In this document: in pieces, positions 1 to 8,682 of the stretch
Layout of the letters: each line of letters opens with the position of its first letter
Position numbering within the stretch: the stretch's first letter is position 1
Source of the DNA: Desulfoluna butyratoxydans
Lineage (GTDB): Bacteria > Desulfobacterota > Desulfobacteria > Desulfobacterales > Desulfolunaceae
Direction: 5' to 3'
DNA length: 64,000 nucleotides
NCBI RefSeq assembly: GCF_900699765.1
Contig: NZ_CAADHO010000011.1
Location: 8,623 to 72,622, forward strand
Notes under the pieces: generated by a model
What the model was told of the DNA's origin: nothing
Database searches by the model: none
The model's input: only the letters and a program-made list of their open reading frames with translations
Position numbers and translations under genes: made by a program

Positions 1-360
1 GGGACCCGAGCAAAGATGGGCACGCTTCGCTTTGCCCATCCTACGTGTGACACACTTCAATCGGTGGCGATAAATCGAGGAGATGTAGGATGGGCAAAGG
101 CCAAGCCGTAACCATTAGGGTGATGATGGCCTGGGTGCCGTGCCCATCGCGCGTGACGAAGGATTCCAAATGGGGTGTGGATCTCACACATGGATATGGT
201 GTTTGAATGGGGGACCCGAGCAAAGATGGGCACGCTTCGCTTTGCCCATCCTACGTGTGACACATTTCAATCGGTGGTGATAATTCGAGGAGATGTAGGA
301 TGGGCAAAGGCCAAGCCGTAACCATTAGGGTGATGATGGTCTGGGCGCCGTGCCCATCGT
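1..360. repeat. Two ~210-bp units of REP pairs (BIME-like) upstream of the RAYT gene
   Basis: Two near-identical blocks begin at 1 and 211. Each holds a short-loop inverted repeat (GATGGGCA...TGCCCATC, e.g. 16-42 and 226-252) reading GTAGG-hairpin on the minus strand. Each also holds a second copy of GTAGGATGGGCA on the plus strand (about 85 and 295) whose TGCCCATC partner lies about 60 bases later. The GTAG tetranucleotide beside a hairpin is the usual layout of RAYT-mobilised REPs. The sequence between the elements is also conserved, so the whole unit was duplicated. Confidence 0.85.
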
Positions 361-433
361 GTGTGGGGATCAAAGCTTGTCACACGGCAACCGGTGGAGA
401 TATTTCGAGACAGAGCAAGAATGCGAGGATGCC

Positions 434-952
434 ATGAGATATCGAAGAGTATATCAACCTGGTGCACGGTATTTTTTTACGGTGGTCACGGAAAACCGGT
501 GCCCTTTGCTTATTGAGCACATCGATCGGTTGCGCGAGTCTTTTCGGTTGTGTGTGAATCGGCACCCGTTTGAAATTGAGGCGATCGTCGTGTTGCCGGA
601 TCATGTGCATACCCTGTGGAGGCTTCCGGACGGTGATATCAATTTTTCCATGCGATGGATGGTAATCAAACGCCATTTCTCAACGGGATTGCCGAGGGGT
701 GTTATCGGGTCTTCCAAAGCGAAAAAACGGGAGAAGGGCATTTGGCAAAGGCGGTTTTGGGAGCATATGATTCGCGATGAAGAGGATTGGCGACGCCATG
801 TGGATTACATCCATTACAATCCGGTCAAGCATGGGTATGCCTCAAAGCCTGAGGATTGGGAATACGGTTCTTATCAACAGGCGGTTCGCAAGGGGTGGTA
901 TGAGGCGGGAGTCGCGATTGATGTGGAGACCCTGGTGTTGGATTTTGAGTAA
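434..952 (+). CDS. REP-associated tyrosine transposase (RAYT, IS200-like Y1 family)
   Basis: 172-residue protein of the Y1 transposase fold (IS200/RAYT). These enzymes nick single-stranded DNA at hairpins through a tyrosine. The HUH metal-binding motif is visible as LPDHVHTLW near residues 61-69, and the likely catalytic tyrosine lies in HVDYIHYNPVKHGY near residues 119-132, a RAYT hallmark. I chose the ATG at 434 because the conserved family N-terminus (MRYRRVYQPGARYFFT) begins there; an in-frame extension back to 350 runs through a REP unit. It is flanked on both sides by the GATGGGCA REP family, the normal context for a RAYT acting on its own REPs. It is a single domesticated-type gene without insertion-sequence ends or target duplications that I can see. 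The family is clear; the link to these particular repeats is inference. Confidence 0.92.
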   Translation: MRYRRVYQPGARYFFTVVTENRCPLLIEHIDRLRESFRLCVNRHPFEIEAIVVLPDHVHTLWRLPDGDINFSMRWMVIKRHFSTGLPRGVIGSSKAKKREKGIWQRRFWEHMIRDEEDWRRHVDYIHYNPVKHGYASKPEDWEYGSYQQAVRKGWYEAGVAIDVETLVLDFE

Positions 953-971
953 CATGTTGGGCTGTTAGAGG

Positions 972-1010
972 AAGATGGGCACGCTCCGCTTTGCCCATCC
1001 TACGTATGAC
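972..1010 (-). repeat. Single REP hairpin downstream of the RAYT gene
   Basis: One short-loop REP (GATGGGCA...TGCCCATCCTACG) lies 20 bases after the RAYT stop. It matches the repeats at 16 and 226 except for small changes in the loop (CTCCG instead of CTTCG). Confidence 0.85.
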
Positions 1011-1126
1011 GCACGGTGACCGGTGGCGATGGTTTGCGGACTGCATGCCCCTTGCGCTGTCGGCCCTGTCTGTTTTATTGTGTTTCCGTCTTCTTTCTTT
1101 TCGATTTTGCTTCAGGGAGGTTGCCT

Positions 1127-1975
1127 GTGTCCAATCTGATTCCCATGGCCATTGCGTATGATTTTGACGGAACCCTGTCTCCGGGGAACATGCAGGAGTA
1201 TGACTTTATTCCGAGGCTGAAGGTGGCGTCCCGGGATTTCTGGGCGGAGGTGGATGCGTATGCCCGGGAGCAGGATGCCGACCAGATCCTGGCGTACATG
1301 GGGCTGATGCTCAAAAAAGCCCGGCAGCATGAGGTGCCGGTAAGGCGGGAAGATTTTCATGCTTTCGGGGCGGGCATCGAGCTGTTTGACGGGGTGGAAG
1401 GGTGGTTTGATCGCATCAATACTTACGGGGCGGAGAAGGGGGTGAAGGTGTGTCATTACATTGTCTCGTCCGGGCTGCGGGAGATGATCCGCGGGACGGT
1501 GATCGCAACGTGTTTTGACGCCATTTTTGCCTCGGGGTTCATGTACGACCACCACGGCATCGCAAGCTGGCCTGCCCTGGCCGTGAATTACACCACCAAG
1601 ACACAATACCTTTTTCGCATCAACAAAGGGAGTCTGGATGTTTATGACAACTCCCTCATCAACAAGCGCATGCCCCGGGAAGACCGGGTGGTTCCGTTTT
1701 CAAACATGGTGTTTATCGGGGACGGGGAGACGGATATTCCGTGCATGCGGGTGGTGACGAGCATGGGAGGCAATGCCATTGCAGCCTATGCGCCGGGGAG
1801 CAACGGGGCAAAGAGTCGGGCTGCCGGACTGGTGGACGACGGCCGTGCCACCCTCATTGCCCCGGCGGATTACACGGACGGCAGCCCCATGGACCGGAGC
1901 GTCAAGGCCATGGTGGACAAGGTGGCGGAAAATGGGCATGTGAAAGCCGTGGGGATAAAAGAGGCTGACGAATAG
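1127..1975 (+). CDS. HAD-superfamily phosphatase-like hydrolase
   Basis: 282-residue cytosolic protein of the haloacid dehalogenase superfamily. Motif I is AYDFDGTLSPG near residues 9-19, with two aspartates for the phospho-aspartyl intermediate. Motif II serine/threonine is probably in HYIVSSGLRE, and motif III/IV is FIGDGETDIPCM near residues 203-214. The layout resembles the phosphoserine phosphatase-like branch with a helical cap, but the substrate cannot be read from sequence. I chose the GTG at 1127 because GGGAGG lies about 7 bases upstream; the open frame extends further 5' without a ribosome site. It is a single gene convergent with the rhodanese gene, and a GC-rich hairpin lies between them. 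Confidence 0.8.
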   Translation: MSNLIPMAIAYDFDGTLSPGNMQEYDFIPRLKVASRDFWAEVDAYAREQDADQILAYMGLMLKKARQHEVPVRREDFHAFGAGIELFDGVEGWFDRINTYGAEKGVKVCHYIVSSGLREMIRGTVIATCFDAIFASGFMYDHHGIASWPALAVNYTTKTQYLFRINKGSLDVYDNSLINKRMPREDRVVPFSNMVFIGDGETDIPCMRVVTSMGGNAIAAYAPGSNGAKSRAAGLVDDGRATLIAPADYTDGSPMDRSVKAMVDKVAENGHVKAVGIKEADE

Positions 1976-1987
1976 GACTTTGTGAAG

Positions 1988-2012
1988 AGCCTCCGGCGGG
2001 GCGCCGGAGGCT
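1988..2012. terminator. Hairpin between convergent HAD and rhodanese genes
   Basis: A perfect 10-bp stem AGCCTCCGGC/GCCGGAGGCT with a 5-base loop. It has no T tract on either side, so it may be a two-way stabiliser or a member of a dispersed GCCTCCGGCGG family (similar sequence at about 24389 and 53252). Confidence 0.5.
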
Positions 2013-2033
2013 GAACAGGATCGGGTGGGCCCG

Positions 2034-2594
2034 TTAAGGCAGGTAGAGAAGCTCCCGGTTCAGGTCGTAGGTCCATTCCGCCCCGGCGTTTTTCCAACCG
2101 TTTACTGTGCGTTTGCCGTAGTCTTCATGGCCCGTCTCTTTCAGGGTGTCTCCCTCAAATCCATCCACAATATTGTAGACCTGGGTATACCCTTCCTTGG
2201 CCAGGATATTGATGGCCATGGCGCTTCGCCCGCCGGACCGGCAGAGAACAAGAAGGCGGGTTTCCGGTGGGTAGACTTTTTTGACCTGCTCAACAAAATC
2301 GGGGTTGGAGGACATGGTGATACGCTCGCGAATGGGCTCCATGAGCATCACGGGGATGTTGCGGGCCATGGGGGGATGGCCGATGAGCATGTACTCTTCC
2401 TGGGTGCGGACATCAAGGATTGTCGTGGCTTCGGGGTGTTTCTGCCATTCGGCCCAGGCGTCTGCGGCGGTGATGTAAAGGCCGAGGCTTGTCTGTTTCA
2501 TCAGGGGAACCGAAGAAGGCTCGGCAAAAGCCCCTCCGGCAGGGATCACCGTTAAAAGAACGAAGGTGATGACATACATGAGTCGCTGGCGCAT
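2034..2594 (-). CDS. Exported rhodanese-domain protein
   Basis: 186 residues with a Sec signal peptide (residues about 1-22, MRQRLMYVITFVLLTV...AFA) followed by one rhodanese domain. The active-site loop is LVLCRSGGRSAM near residues 112-123, with the catalytic cysteine present, so it is probably a periplasmic sulfurtransferase or sulfane-sulfur carrier. The six-residue loop after the cysteine is of the kind seen in sulfur-specific rhodaneses. The start at 2594 is supported by AGGAG 7 bases upstream. It is transcribed as a single gene; the TRAP-type lipoprotein gene lies upstream in the same direction but 175 bases away. The physiological sulfur acceptor is unknown. Confidence 0.85.
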   Translation of the reverse strand: MRQRLMYVITFVLLTVIPAGGAFAEPSSVPLMKQTSLGLYITAADAWAEWQKHPEATTILDVRTQEEYMLIGHPPMARNIPVMLMEPIRERITMSSNPDFVEQVKKVYPPETRLLVLCRSGGRSAMAINILAKEGYTQVYNIVDGFEGDTLKETGHEDYGKRTVNGWKNAGAEWTYDLNRELLYLP

Positions 2595-2769
2595 GGGAAC
2601 TCCTGTTGCTGTAATCAAGCGCGGCGCAGGGCCTTTGGGGCCGTGCCGTGTCAGTCAATGGGCTGTTTTCCTTTTAAAAGGGCTCATTGTGGGGGAACGC
2701 CGCGCTGGTGTCAAGACGATATTTCCGAGTGTTTTGCTATGAAACCTTCGGTAAGCTTTGGGCCCTCTG

Positions 2770-3798
2770 CTATTTGTCTGCGTACGACGCCGCGAGCTCC
2801 TTCATCCACTTGCGAGACATCTCTTTTTCAAACCCGGGCCACACGCTTTCCCGGACATAGTCGGCCATGGCGCGGAGCTCATGCCTCGAAAATTCATTGA
2901 CCGTAATGCCTGCCTCCGTCATCTTCCTCCGGTAGGAGATCTCCTCCTGCTCGGCAACCTCAAAGCTCTTGAGACTTTCTGCGGCAAAGGCCTCGGCCAC
3001 CACTTTCCTGTCAGCCTGGCTGAAGGAACGGAAGACCTTGGTGCCCATGATGTACTGAGAGTTCACAACGTTTGAGTTCAGCTGGTAATAGGTGGTGATG
3101 GCTTCGCGGAATCCCGAGTAGGTCAGACGGGGAGGGCCGCCGACCCATCCATCCACCACGCCTGCCTTAAGGGCTGCAAGGACATCCGAGTAGGGCAGGG
3201 CGGTGGTTCGAAACCCCAGTGCCTCCATGCCGGTCTTGACCGCGGCTGAGTCGGATATACTCACAACAACACCCTTGTCTGTGCCCAGAGAACGCAGGTT
3301 CTTGGCCTCCCCGGTGGTTCCCACCCCCATAAATCCTTCCGTGTAATAGCCGAAAAAGGTGACGTTTTTTTTGTCGAGGAGTGTTCCGACTTGCATGGGG
3401 ATGAAGGCGTCCGGAGCAAAGATTTTCCTTAGCTCCCCGTAGTCCCGGGCGATGTAAGGCAGGTCTCCGGTGTTCAGCCGTGGGTCGTCCTGGGAGGGAA
3501 TCCAGATGTGCGCGGCGTCAATGGTGCCGTTCTGGACCCCTTCGAAGACCTGGCCCGGCTCTCCCAGCTGGTTCTCCGGAAAGACGGTAATGTTCACCCT
3601 GCCGTCGGTTCCTTTTTCTATGGCCTCCTCAATGCGCAGGGCGGCAGCATGGGCCGGGTGGTCTTCAGGGTACTGGGTGGCCATGCGAAGGGTCACGGGT
3701 TTTGTGTCCGTTGGTGTGTCTGAACTCTCTTTGCCGCATCCCGCAGAAAGTCCCAGGGCCAGGAGGGCCGCTGCCGCCGTGTTGAAAAATCTGTTCAT
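2770..3798 (-). CDS. TRAP transporter DctP-family solute-binding lipoprotein (orphan)
   Basis: 342-residue extracytoplasmic binding protein of the DctP type. A lipobox (LSAGC near residues 17-21) shows it is a lipoprotein rather than a free periplasmic protein. The typical TRAP features follow: an N-terminal strand (TLRMATQYPEDHP) and the region VKTGMEALGFRTTALPYSDVL, which lies at the substrate-binding site in this family and normally contacts an organic-acid carboxylate. AAGGAG lies about 9 bases before the ATG. No dctQ or dctM membrane genes adjoin it, so it must use a permease encoded elsewhere or act as a sensor partner. The substrate is not predictable. Confidence 0.85.
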   Translation of the reverse strand: MNRFFNTAAAALLALGLSAGCGKESSDTPTDTKPVTLRMATQYPEDHPAHAAALRIEEAIEKGTDGRVNITVFPENQLGEPGQVFEGVQNGTIDAAHIWIPSQDDPRLNTGDLPYIARDYGELRKIFAPDAFIPMQVGTLLDKKNVTFFGYYTEGFMGVGTTGEAKNLRSLGTDKGVVVSISDSAAVKTGMEALGFRTTALPYSDVLAALKAGVVDGWVGGPPRLTYSGFREAITTYYQLNSNVVNSQYIMGTKVFRSFSQADRKVVAEAFAAESLKSFEVAEQEEISYRRKMTEAGITVNEFSRHELRAMADYVRESVWPGFEKEMSRKWMKELAASYADK

Positions 3799-4066
3799 GG
3801 AAAGGTGCTCCTTTACGGGGGTTCATCCATAAAACAAATGGGTTTACCGCCATGCCCAAAAACGGGCTCATGGGGTCGACTAAAGGGGAGAATGCTTGAT
3901 AACCGGCTGTTCCGGATCGGAAGGGGCAAGCTCGTGTGTGATGGATCCGGTGAGAAGAAAACTTATTTTATCCGGTTTGCAGTGGCAAAATCAACACCGG
4001 GTTATGGAAGGGGAATGGCTCGCGGGGTGTGTGCGCAGGCTGGAGGGAAGGCTCGGGCACAAAATA

Positions 4067-4101
4067 AAAAAGCCCCCTCACTGTAAAGCGAGGGGGCTTT
4101 C
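4067..4101 (-). terminator. Intrinsic terminator of the cold-shock gene
   Basis: Read on the minus strand, GCCCCCTC and GAGGGGGC pair around a 10-base loop and are followed by TTTTTTATTTT. It lies 35-69 bases after the csp stop codon. Confidence 0.9.
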
Positions 4102-4135
4102 AATATGCTGAAAAGGCCGTCAGGCCCTAATCAAG

Positions 4136-4336
4136 CTACTGCACGGTTACGTTGACAGCAGCGGGACCTTTCTGGCCCTGCTCGATGTCGAAAGTAACAC
4201 GGTCGCCTTCATTGAGAGTCCTGAAGCCGCTGGAGTTGATTCCAGAGTGATGTACAAATACATCGGGGCCGTTTTCCTGCTCAATAAAACCAAAACCTTT
4301 AGATTCGTTAAACCATTTTACGATTCCATTAGCCAT
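4136..4336 (-). CDS. csp: Cold-shock protein, CspA family
   Basis: 66-residue single OB-fold protein of normal family length. Both RNA-binding motifs are present: RNP1 as KGFGFIEQ (residues 13-20) and RNP2 as VFVHHSGI (26-33). It would act as an RNA chaperone in the cytoplasm. A strong intrinsic terminator follows. The 5' region is about 130 nt of untranslated leader if the promoter at 4463-4489 is used, which fits the long structured leaders known for csp genes. Which of the paralogous Csp proteins it is cannot be told. Confidence 0.95.
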   Translation of the reverse strand: MANGIVKWFNESKGFGFIEQENGPDVFVHHSGINSSGFRTLNEGDRVTFDIEQGQKGPAAVNVTVQ

Positions 4337-4462
4337 TGTGACGTTTCCTTACTTGGTATGTGTTAATTTTTGTTCGATACTTCAGGGTCTGCCACTTCTT
4401 GAAATGGATCTTCCTTAAGATAACGAAACACTAAAGCCTCCGGTGAGGCACTGGAAACGTAT

Positions 4463-4489
4463 AGTCTATGAAAATGTTCGATTGGTCAA
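4463..4489 (-). promoter_or_regulatory. Candidate promoter of the cold-shock gene
   Basis: On the minus strand TTGACC (4484-4489) and TAGACT (4463-4468) are separated by 15 bases, a short spacer. It would give a leader of about 120 nt before the csp ATG. The match is modest. Confidence 0.4.
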
Positions 4490-4829
4490 GACTTTTTTTC
4501 AGTTTTTTTAACCAATTGGCATTCTCAGGGGACAAATGGGTTGAAAATGAAAGGGCGTGGCTTGGGGGCCGATCGGCCGGAATTGCCTGATTCTGTATGG
4601 GTTTTTCGCAGGCGGCCCATATCCGTTGCCGCAGTGTTTCAACCCCGTTGATTTCTGGGGGCCTGTGCCCTGCTGGAAACCGGCTGCCCGTGGGGGCCTC
4701 AGGCTTTTAAGCGCTTTTGGCCCTTTGCAGGAACTTCTTGAATTGTCGTAAACGGCGGTGATAATCTGCCTATGTTCGCTTTGCAATAACATGATTAACG
4801 TAACAATAACGCACGAACAGGAGGATGAC

Positions 4830-5432
4830 GTGAAAACCAACGTATCAGTATTTCTGTGTGCCGTTGCCCTTGGGGCTCTTATGGTTTGTTCAGCGCCCCT
4901 TTATGTTATGGCCGATGACGGGAAAACCGCAGCCGTTTCCGAGATGGAGTCCGGGTTTGAGCTGGGCAGCGGAAAGGTCATCACGGCGGAGGTCGTGGGA
5001 ATCGACTACGCTGATCGTGTGCTCATGCTTTCCGGACCGGATGGCGACGTGGTGCACTATGAGGTGAGTGAGGACGCACGGAATTTCGATCAGATAGATA
5101 TCGGCGATCGGGTTCGGGTGGAATATTACGGATCGGTGGCCCTGTACCTGGGGGACCACGGGATGAAACCCGCCACCCGCAGTGGGAGCGTTACCGGCAG
5201 GGCGGCCAAAGGGGAAAAGCCTGCAGGGATCCTGGTGGAGACCGTGGATGTCTCTGCCGAGATCGTGGCCATCGACAGGGAAAACCGAAGCGTGACCCTG
5301 AAGTTGCCGGACGGCAATGTCATTACCACCCGGGTCGATACCTCGGTGGAAACCTTTGACACGCTAAAGGTGGGCCTCTCCATCCATGCGCGATATACCG
5401 AGGCCATTGCTGTGTCCGTGGAAAAATCCTGA
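4830..5432 (+). CDS. Exported protein of unknown function with two related beta modules
   Basis: 200 residues with an N-terminal signal peptide (hydrophobic residues 5-22, then a likely cut after VMA). The mature protein holds two similar segments: AEVVGIDYADRVLMLSGPDGDVVHYEV and AEIVAIDRENRSVTLKLPDGNVITTRV. Each is followed by a stretch like DQIDIGDRVRVEY / DTLKVGLSIHARY, an internal duplication of a small all-beta unit. I recognise no enzyme motif; a periplasmic OB- or SH3-like binding protein is a guess from the pattern. The GTG at 4830 is chosen because AGGAGG sits 5 bases upstream and the signal peptide starts right after it. It is a single gene. Confidence 0.75.
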   Translation: MKTNVSVFLCAVALGALMVCSAPLYVMADDGKTAAVSEMESGFELGSGKVITAEVVGIDYADRVLMLSGPDGDVVHYEVSEDARNFDQIDIGDRVRVEYYGSVALYLGDHGMKPATRSGSVTGRAAKGEKPAGILVETVDVSAEIVAIDRENRSVTLKLPDGNVITTRVDTSVETFDTLKVGLSIHARYTEAIAVSVEKS

Positions 5433-5728
5433 CGTGGCACAGCCTTTTTAGCATGGTGATGTTACCGATTCGACACATGTTGGTGCTCTTTGGCCCCATG
5501 TCTTGATTGTTTCATGTATTCAGCGGGTTGCCAGGCAGCTTCGGCCGGAGTGTGGCGTAATAACCCCAGCCACGACAATGAACATGTGTCTTGTCGAGAA
5601 AAGACGTTCAGATGTAAAGCGATTGTTAATTCAGATGGTTAATAAATTACCCCGAAGGTTGGCATAACTCCTGAAATGCCGAGTAGTTGTTGGTATTCAA
5701 TTTCCATAACGAAAGATAAGGGGTACTT

Positions 5729-7093
5729 ATGATCATCGATTTTACGAAGGATGAGTATAAAGCGAAACTGGTATCAGCTGATGAGGCCGTGAAGGTCGTA
5801 AACAGCGGAGACTGGATAGAGTATGCCTTCGGCGTGAATGCTCCCAATGAACTGGACGCCGCCCTCTCCAGACGAAAAGATGAACTGGCAGGGGTCAACA
5901 TTCGATGTGATATCGGTGCCATGCCCCACCATACAAACGATGTCGACCCAACGGGTGACCATTTCTATTGGAACAGCTGGCATTGCGGTGGCCTGGACCG
6001 CAAGTATTACAAAAAGGGCCTGCTCTCCTACGTGCCCATGAAGTTCCATGAAAAGCCCTTTATGGTGCGCAACAACTGCACCAGCGCCAAGGTCTGCATG
6101 TTTACGGCCAGCCCCATGGACCGTCACGGGTACTTCAGCTTTGGTTCCGGTGCCCCTGCCACCATGGCTGCCATCGAGATGGCGGACTACGTCCTCGTGG
6201 AGGTCAACGAAAATTGCCCCAGGGTCCTTGGGGGCAACCAGGAGTGCGTGCACCTGTCCCAGGTGACCCATGTGGTGGAGAGCTCAAATCCTGCCCTTCC
6301 GACCCTGCCTGCGGCCAACCCGTCCCCGGAAGAACAGAAGATCGCCTCCTATATCATCGAAAAGCTTTACGACGGCTGCTGCCTCCAGCTTGGCATCGGG
6401 GGCATCCCCAACGCCGTGGGGGCCATGGTGGCCAAGTCCGACCTGAAGGACCTGGGCGTGCACACCGAAATGTACGTGGACGCGTACCTGGAGATGACCA
6501 GGGCCGGAAAGATTACCGGCCGGTATAAAAACATCGACAAGTACAAGCAGGTCTTCTCCTTTGCCATGGGAACCCAGGACCTCTACGACTTCATCGACGA
6601 CAACCCCGGCGTCATCTCCTATTCCGTGGATTACACCAACAGCCCGGTGGTGGTGGCCAAAATCGATGACTTTGTCTCCATCAACGCCTGCATTGAGGTG
6701 GATGTCTTCGGCCAGGTCTGCTCCGAGAGCGTCGGCACCAAGCACATCAGCGGCACCGGCGGCCAGCTCGACTTTGTGGAAGGGGCCTACAAATCCCAAA
6801 ACGGCCAGAGCTTCATCTGCATGACCTCCACCTTCAACACCCCCAACGGGCCGGTGTCCCGCATCAAGCCCACCCTGACCCCCGGGGCCATCGTTACCTC
6901 TCCCCGTACCGCCACCCATATGATCGTAACAGAGTACGGCATTGCCCAGATGAAGGGCAAAAGCACCTGGGAACGTGCCGAAGCCCTTATCTCCATCGCC
7001 CACCCCGATTTCCGCGAGGCGTTGATCAAAGATGCCGAAGCCATGGGGATCTGGAGGGCCTCCAACAAAAAAGGGGCCACCAAAGTCGCCTGA
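5729..7093 (+). CDS. Acetyl-CoA hydrolase/transferase family (butyryl-CoA:acetate or 4HB CoA-transferase-like)
   Basis: 454 residues, full length for family I CoA-transferases that move CoA between acyl-CoA and a carboxylate such as acetate. Visible family features are LGIGGIPNAVG near residue 220, HTEMYVD (probable catalytic glutamate, near 243), SGTGGQLDFVEGAY near 345 and IVTEYGIAQMKGKS near 400. It resembles the butyryl-CoA:acetate type. AAGGGG precedes the ATG by 6 bases. It is a monocistronic gene. A paralogue (8683-9981) lies 1.6 kb away on the other strand across a REP array. The acyl substrate is inferred only from the neighbouring 4-hydroxybutyrate genes. Confidence 0.88.
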   Translation: MIIDFTKDEYKAKLVSADEAVKVVNSGDWIEYAFGVNAPNELDAALSRRKDELAGVNIRCDIGAMPHHTNDVDPTGDHFYWNSWHCGGLDRKYYKKGLLSYVPMKFHEKPFMVRNNCTSAKVCMFTASPMDRHGYFSFGSGAPATMAAIEMADYVLVEVNENCPRVLGGNQECVHLSQVTHVVESSNPALPTLPAANPSPEEQKIASYIIEKLYDGCCLQLGIGGIPNAVGAMVAKSDLKDLGVHTEMYVDAYLEMTRAGKITGRYKNIDKYKQVFSFAMGTQDLYDFIDDNPGVISYSVDYTNSPVVVAKIDDFVSINACIEVDVFGQVCSESVGTKHISGTGGQLDFVEGAYKSQNGQSFICMTSTFNTPNGPVSRIKPTLTPGAIVTSPRTATHMIVTEYGIAQMKGKSTWERAEALISIAHPDFREALIKDAEAMGIWRASNKKGATKVA

Positions 7094-7318
7094 TCAATGC
7101 GGCGACTGCTTAATGATGTAAGGTCTTGCTTCGGAACAGGTTGAACGAGGCGGGTTCGGGCGGAAGGGATGGGTTCATCTCTTCCGCCTTTTTTGATCAG
7201 GAGGCGTTGGGATACTGACCCAGCTCAACGGCAGATTCCAGCATGGCGATAACGTTTTCAGGGGGCACGTCGGACCGCATGTTATGGACGGAAGCCAGGT
7301 CGCCGATGCGTTTAGCCA

Positions 7319-8457
7319 CTCGAGTCCTGTGGGATGGGCAAAGGCATAGCCGTATTCGTTGGGGTGGAGACGGCCTTGGCGCCGTGCCCATCGCGTATGG
7401 CGTGGGCTTCCTTCATGGGGTAGGGCCGTGCGGGTTAACGATGCAAAGATGGGCACGCTCCGCTTTGCCCATCCTACGTGTGACGCATGGCGACCGGAGC
7501 GGTTCTCCCGAGTCCTGTAGGATGGGCAAAGGCATAACCGTATTCGTTGGGGTGGAGACGGCTTTGGCGCCGTGCCCATCGCGTATGGCGAGGGTCTCCT
7601 TCATGGGGTAGGGGCGTGCGGGTTATCGATGCAAAGATGGGCACGCTTCGCTTTGCCCATCCTACGTGTGACGCATGGCGACCTGAGCCGTGAGCCCGAG
7701 TCCTGTAGGATGGGCAAAGGCAAAGCCGTATTCGTTGGGGTGGAAACGGCCTTGGCGCCGTGCCCATCGCGTATGGCGTGGGCCTCCCTCATGGGGTTGG
7801 GACGGTGGGGGACCGGCGCAAAGATGGGCACGCTTCGCTTTGCCCATCCTACGTGTGACGCATGGCGATCGGAGCCGTTAGCCCGAGTCCTGTAGGATGG
7901 GCAAAGGCATAACCGTATTCGTTGGGGTGGAGACGGCTTTGGCGCCGTGCCCATCGCGTATAGCGAGGGTTTCCTTCATGGGGTAGGGGCGTGCGGGTTA
8001 ACGAGGCAAAGATGGGCACGCTTCGCTTTGCCCATCCTACGTGTGACGCATGGCGACCGGAGCCGTTAGCTCGAGTCCTGTAGGATGGGCAAAGGCATGG
8101 CCGTATTCGTTGGGGTGGAGACGGCTTTGGCTCCGTGCCCATCGCGTATGGCGAGGGTTTCCTTCATGGGGTAGGGGCGTGCGGGTTAACAAGGCAACGA
8201 TGGGCACGCTTCGCTTTGCCCATCCTACGTGTGACGCATGGCGATCGGAGCCGTTAGCTCGAGTCCTGTAGGATGGGCAAAGGCATAACCGTATTCGTTG
8301 GGGTGGAGACGGCTTTGGCGCCGTGCCCATCGCGTATGGCGAGGGTTTCCTTCATGGGGTAGGGGCGTGCGGGTTAACGAGGCAATGATGGGCACGCTTC
8401 GCTTTGCCCATCCTACGTGTGACGCATGGCGACCGGATCCGTGAGCCCGAGTCCTGT
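7319..8457. repeat. Tandem BIME array, six ~188-bp REP-pair units
   Basis: GATGGGCAAAGGC recurs at 7333, 7521, 7709, 7896, 8084 and 8272, so the period is 187-188 bp. Each unit has a plus-strand GTAGGATGGGCA element with its TGCCCATC partner about 55 bases on, then a minus-strand short-loop REP ending in TGCCCATCCTACGTG. The array breaks off inside the next unit at about 8457. It is the same family as the repeats round the RAYT gene at 434. Long overlapping open frames in it are artefacts of the repeat. Confidence 0.92.
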
Positions 8458-8494
8458 CGTGTGTGTGGATGAAACACGTGATGGGTTTGGGATG

Positions 8495-8551
8495 CTTCCC
8501 ATCCGGCCCGCCCCGTCTGATGTGGGAGCGTACGGGGCGGGCGGTGGGAAG
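8495..8551 (-). terminator. Long hairpin 3' of the 4HB CoA-transferase gene
   Basis: GCCCGCCCCGT (8506-8516) pairs perfectly with ACGGGGCGGGC (8532-8542), and CTTCCCA/GGGAAG extends the stem with small bulges. It lies about 130 bases after the abfT stop. There is no clear T tract, so it may act as a 3' stabiliser rather than a classical terminator. Confidence 0.5.
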
Positions 8552-8682
8552 AAGTCGGGAGGTCAGGCACTGGCGTTGATATGGAGGGAGGCCTTGGGTC
8601 CGACTCCGGCGGCGCCGATGGAGGGACAGCGCCGCCGGAAAGTCTGGGAGAGGGACTCAAGGGTGCCGGCCGAAAACAATCC

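Noticed and set aside
5659..5675. Sigma-54-like TGGCATAACTCCTGAA before the CoA-transferase at 5729
   Set aside because: The -12 element lacks the GC and no GATGC-N6-GCATC sites lie upstream.
7175..8330. Many overlapping 90-140 residue open frames on both strands
   Set aside because: They lie in the 188-bp REP array and repeat the same peptide; they are by-products of repeat sequence.
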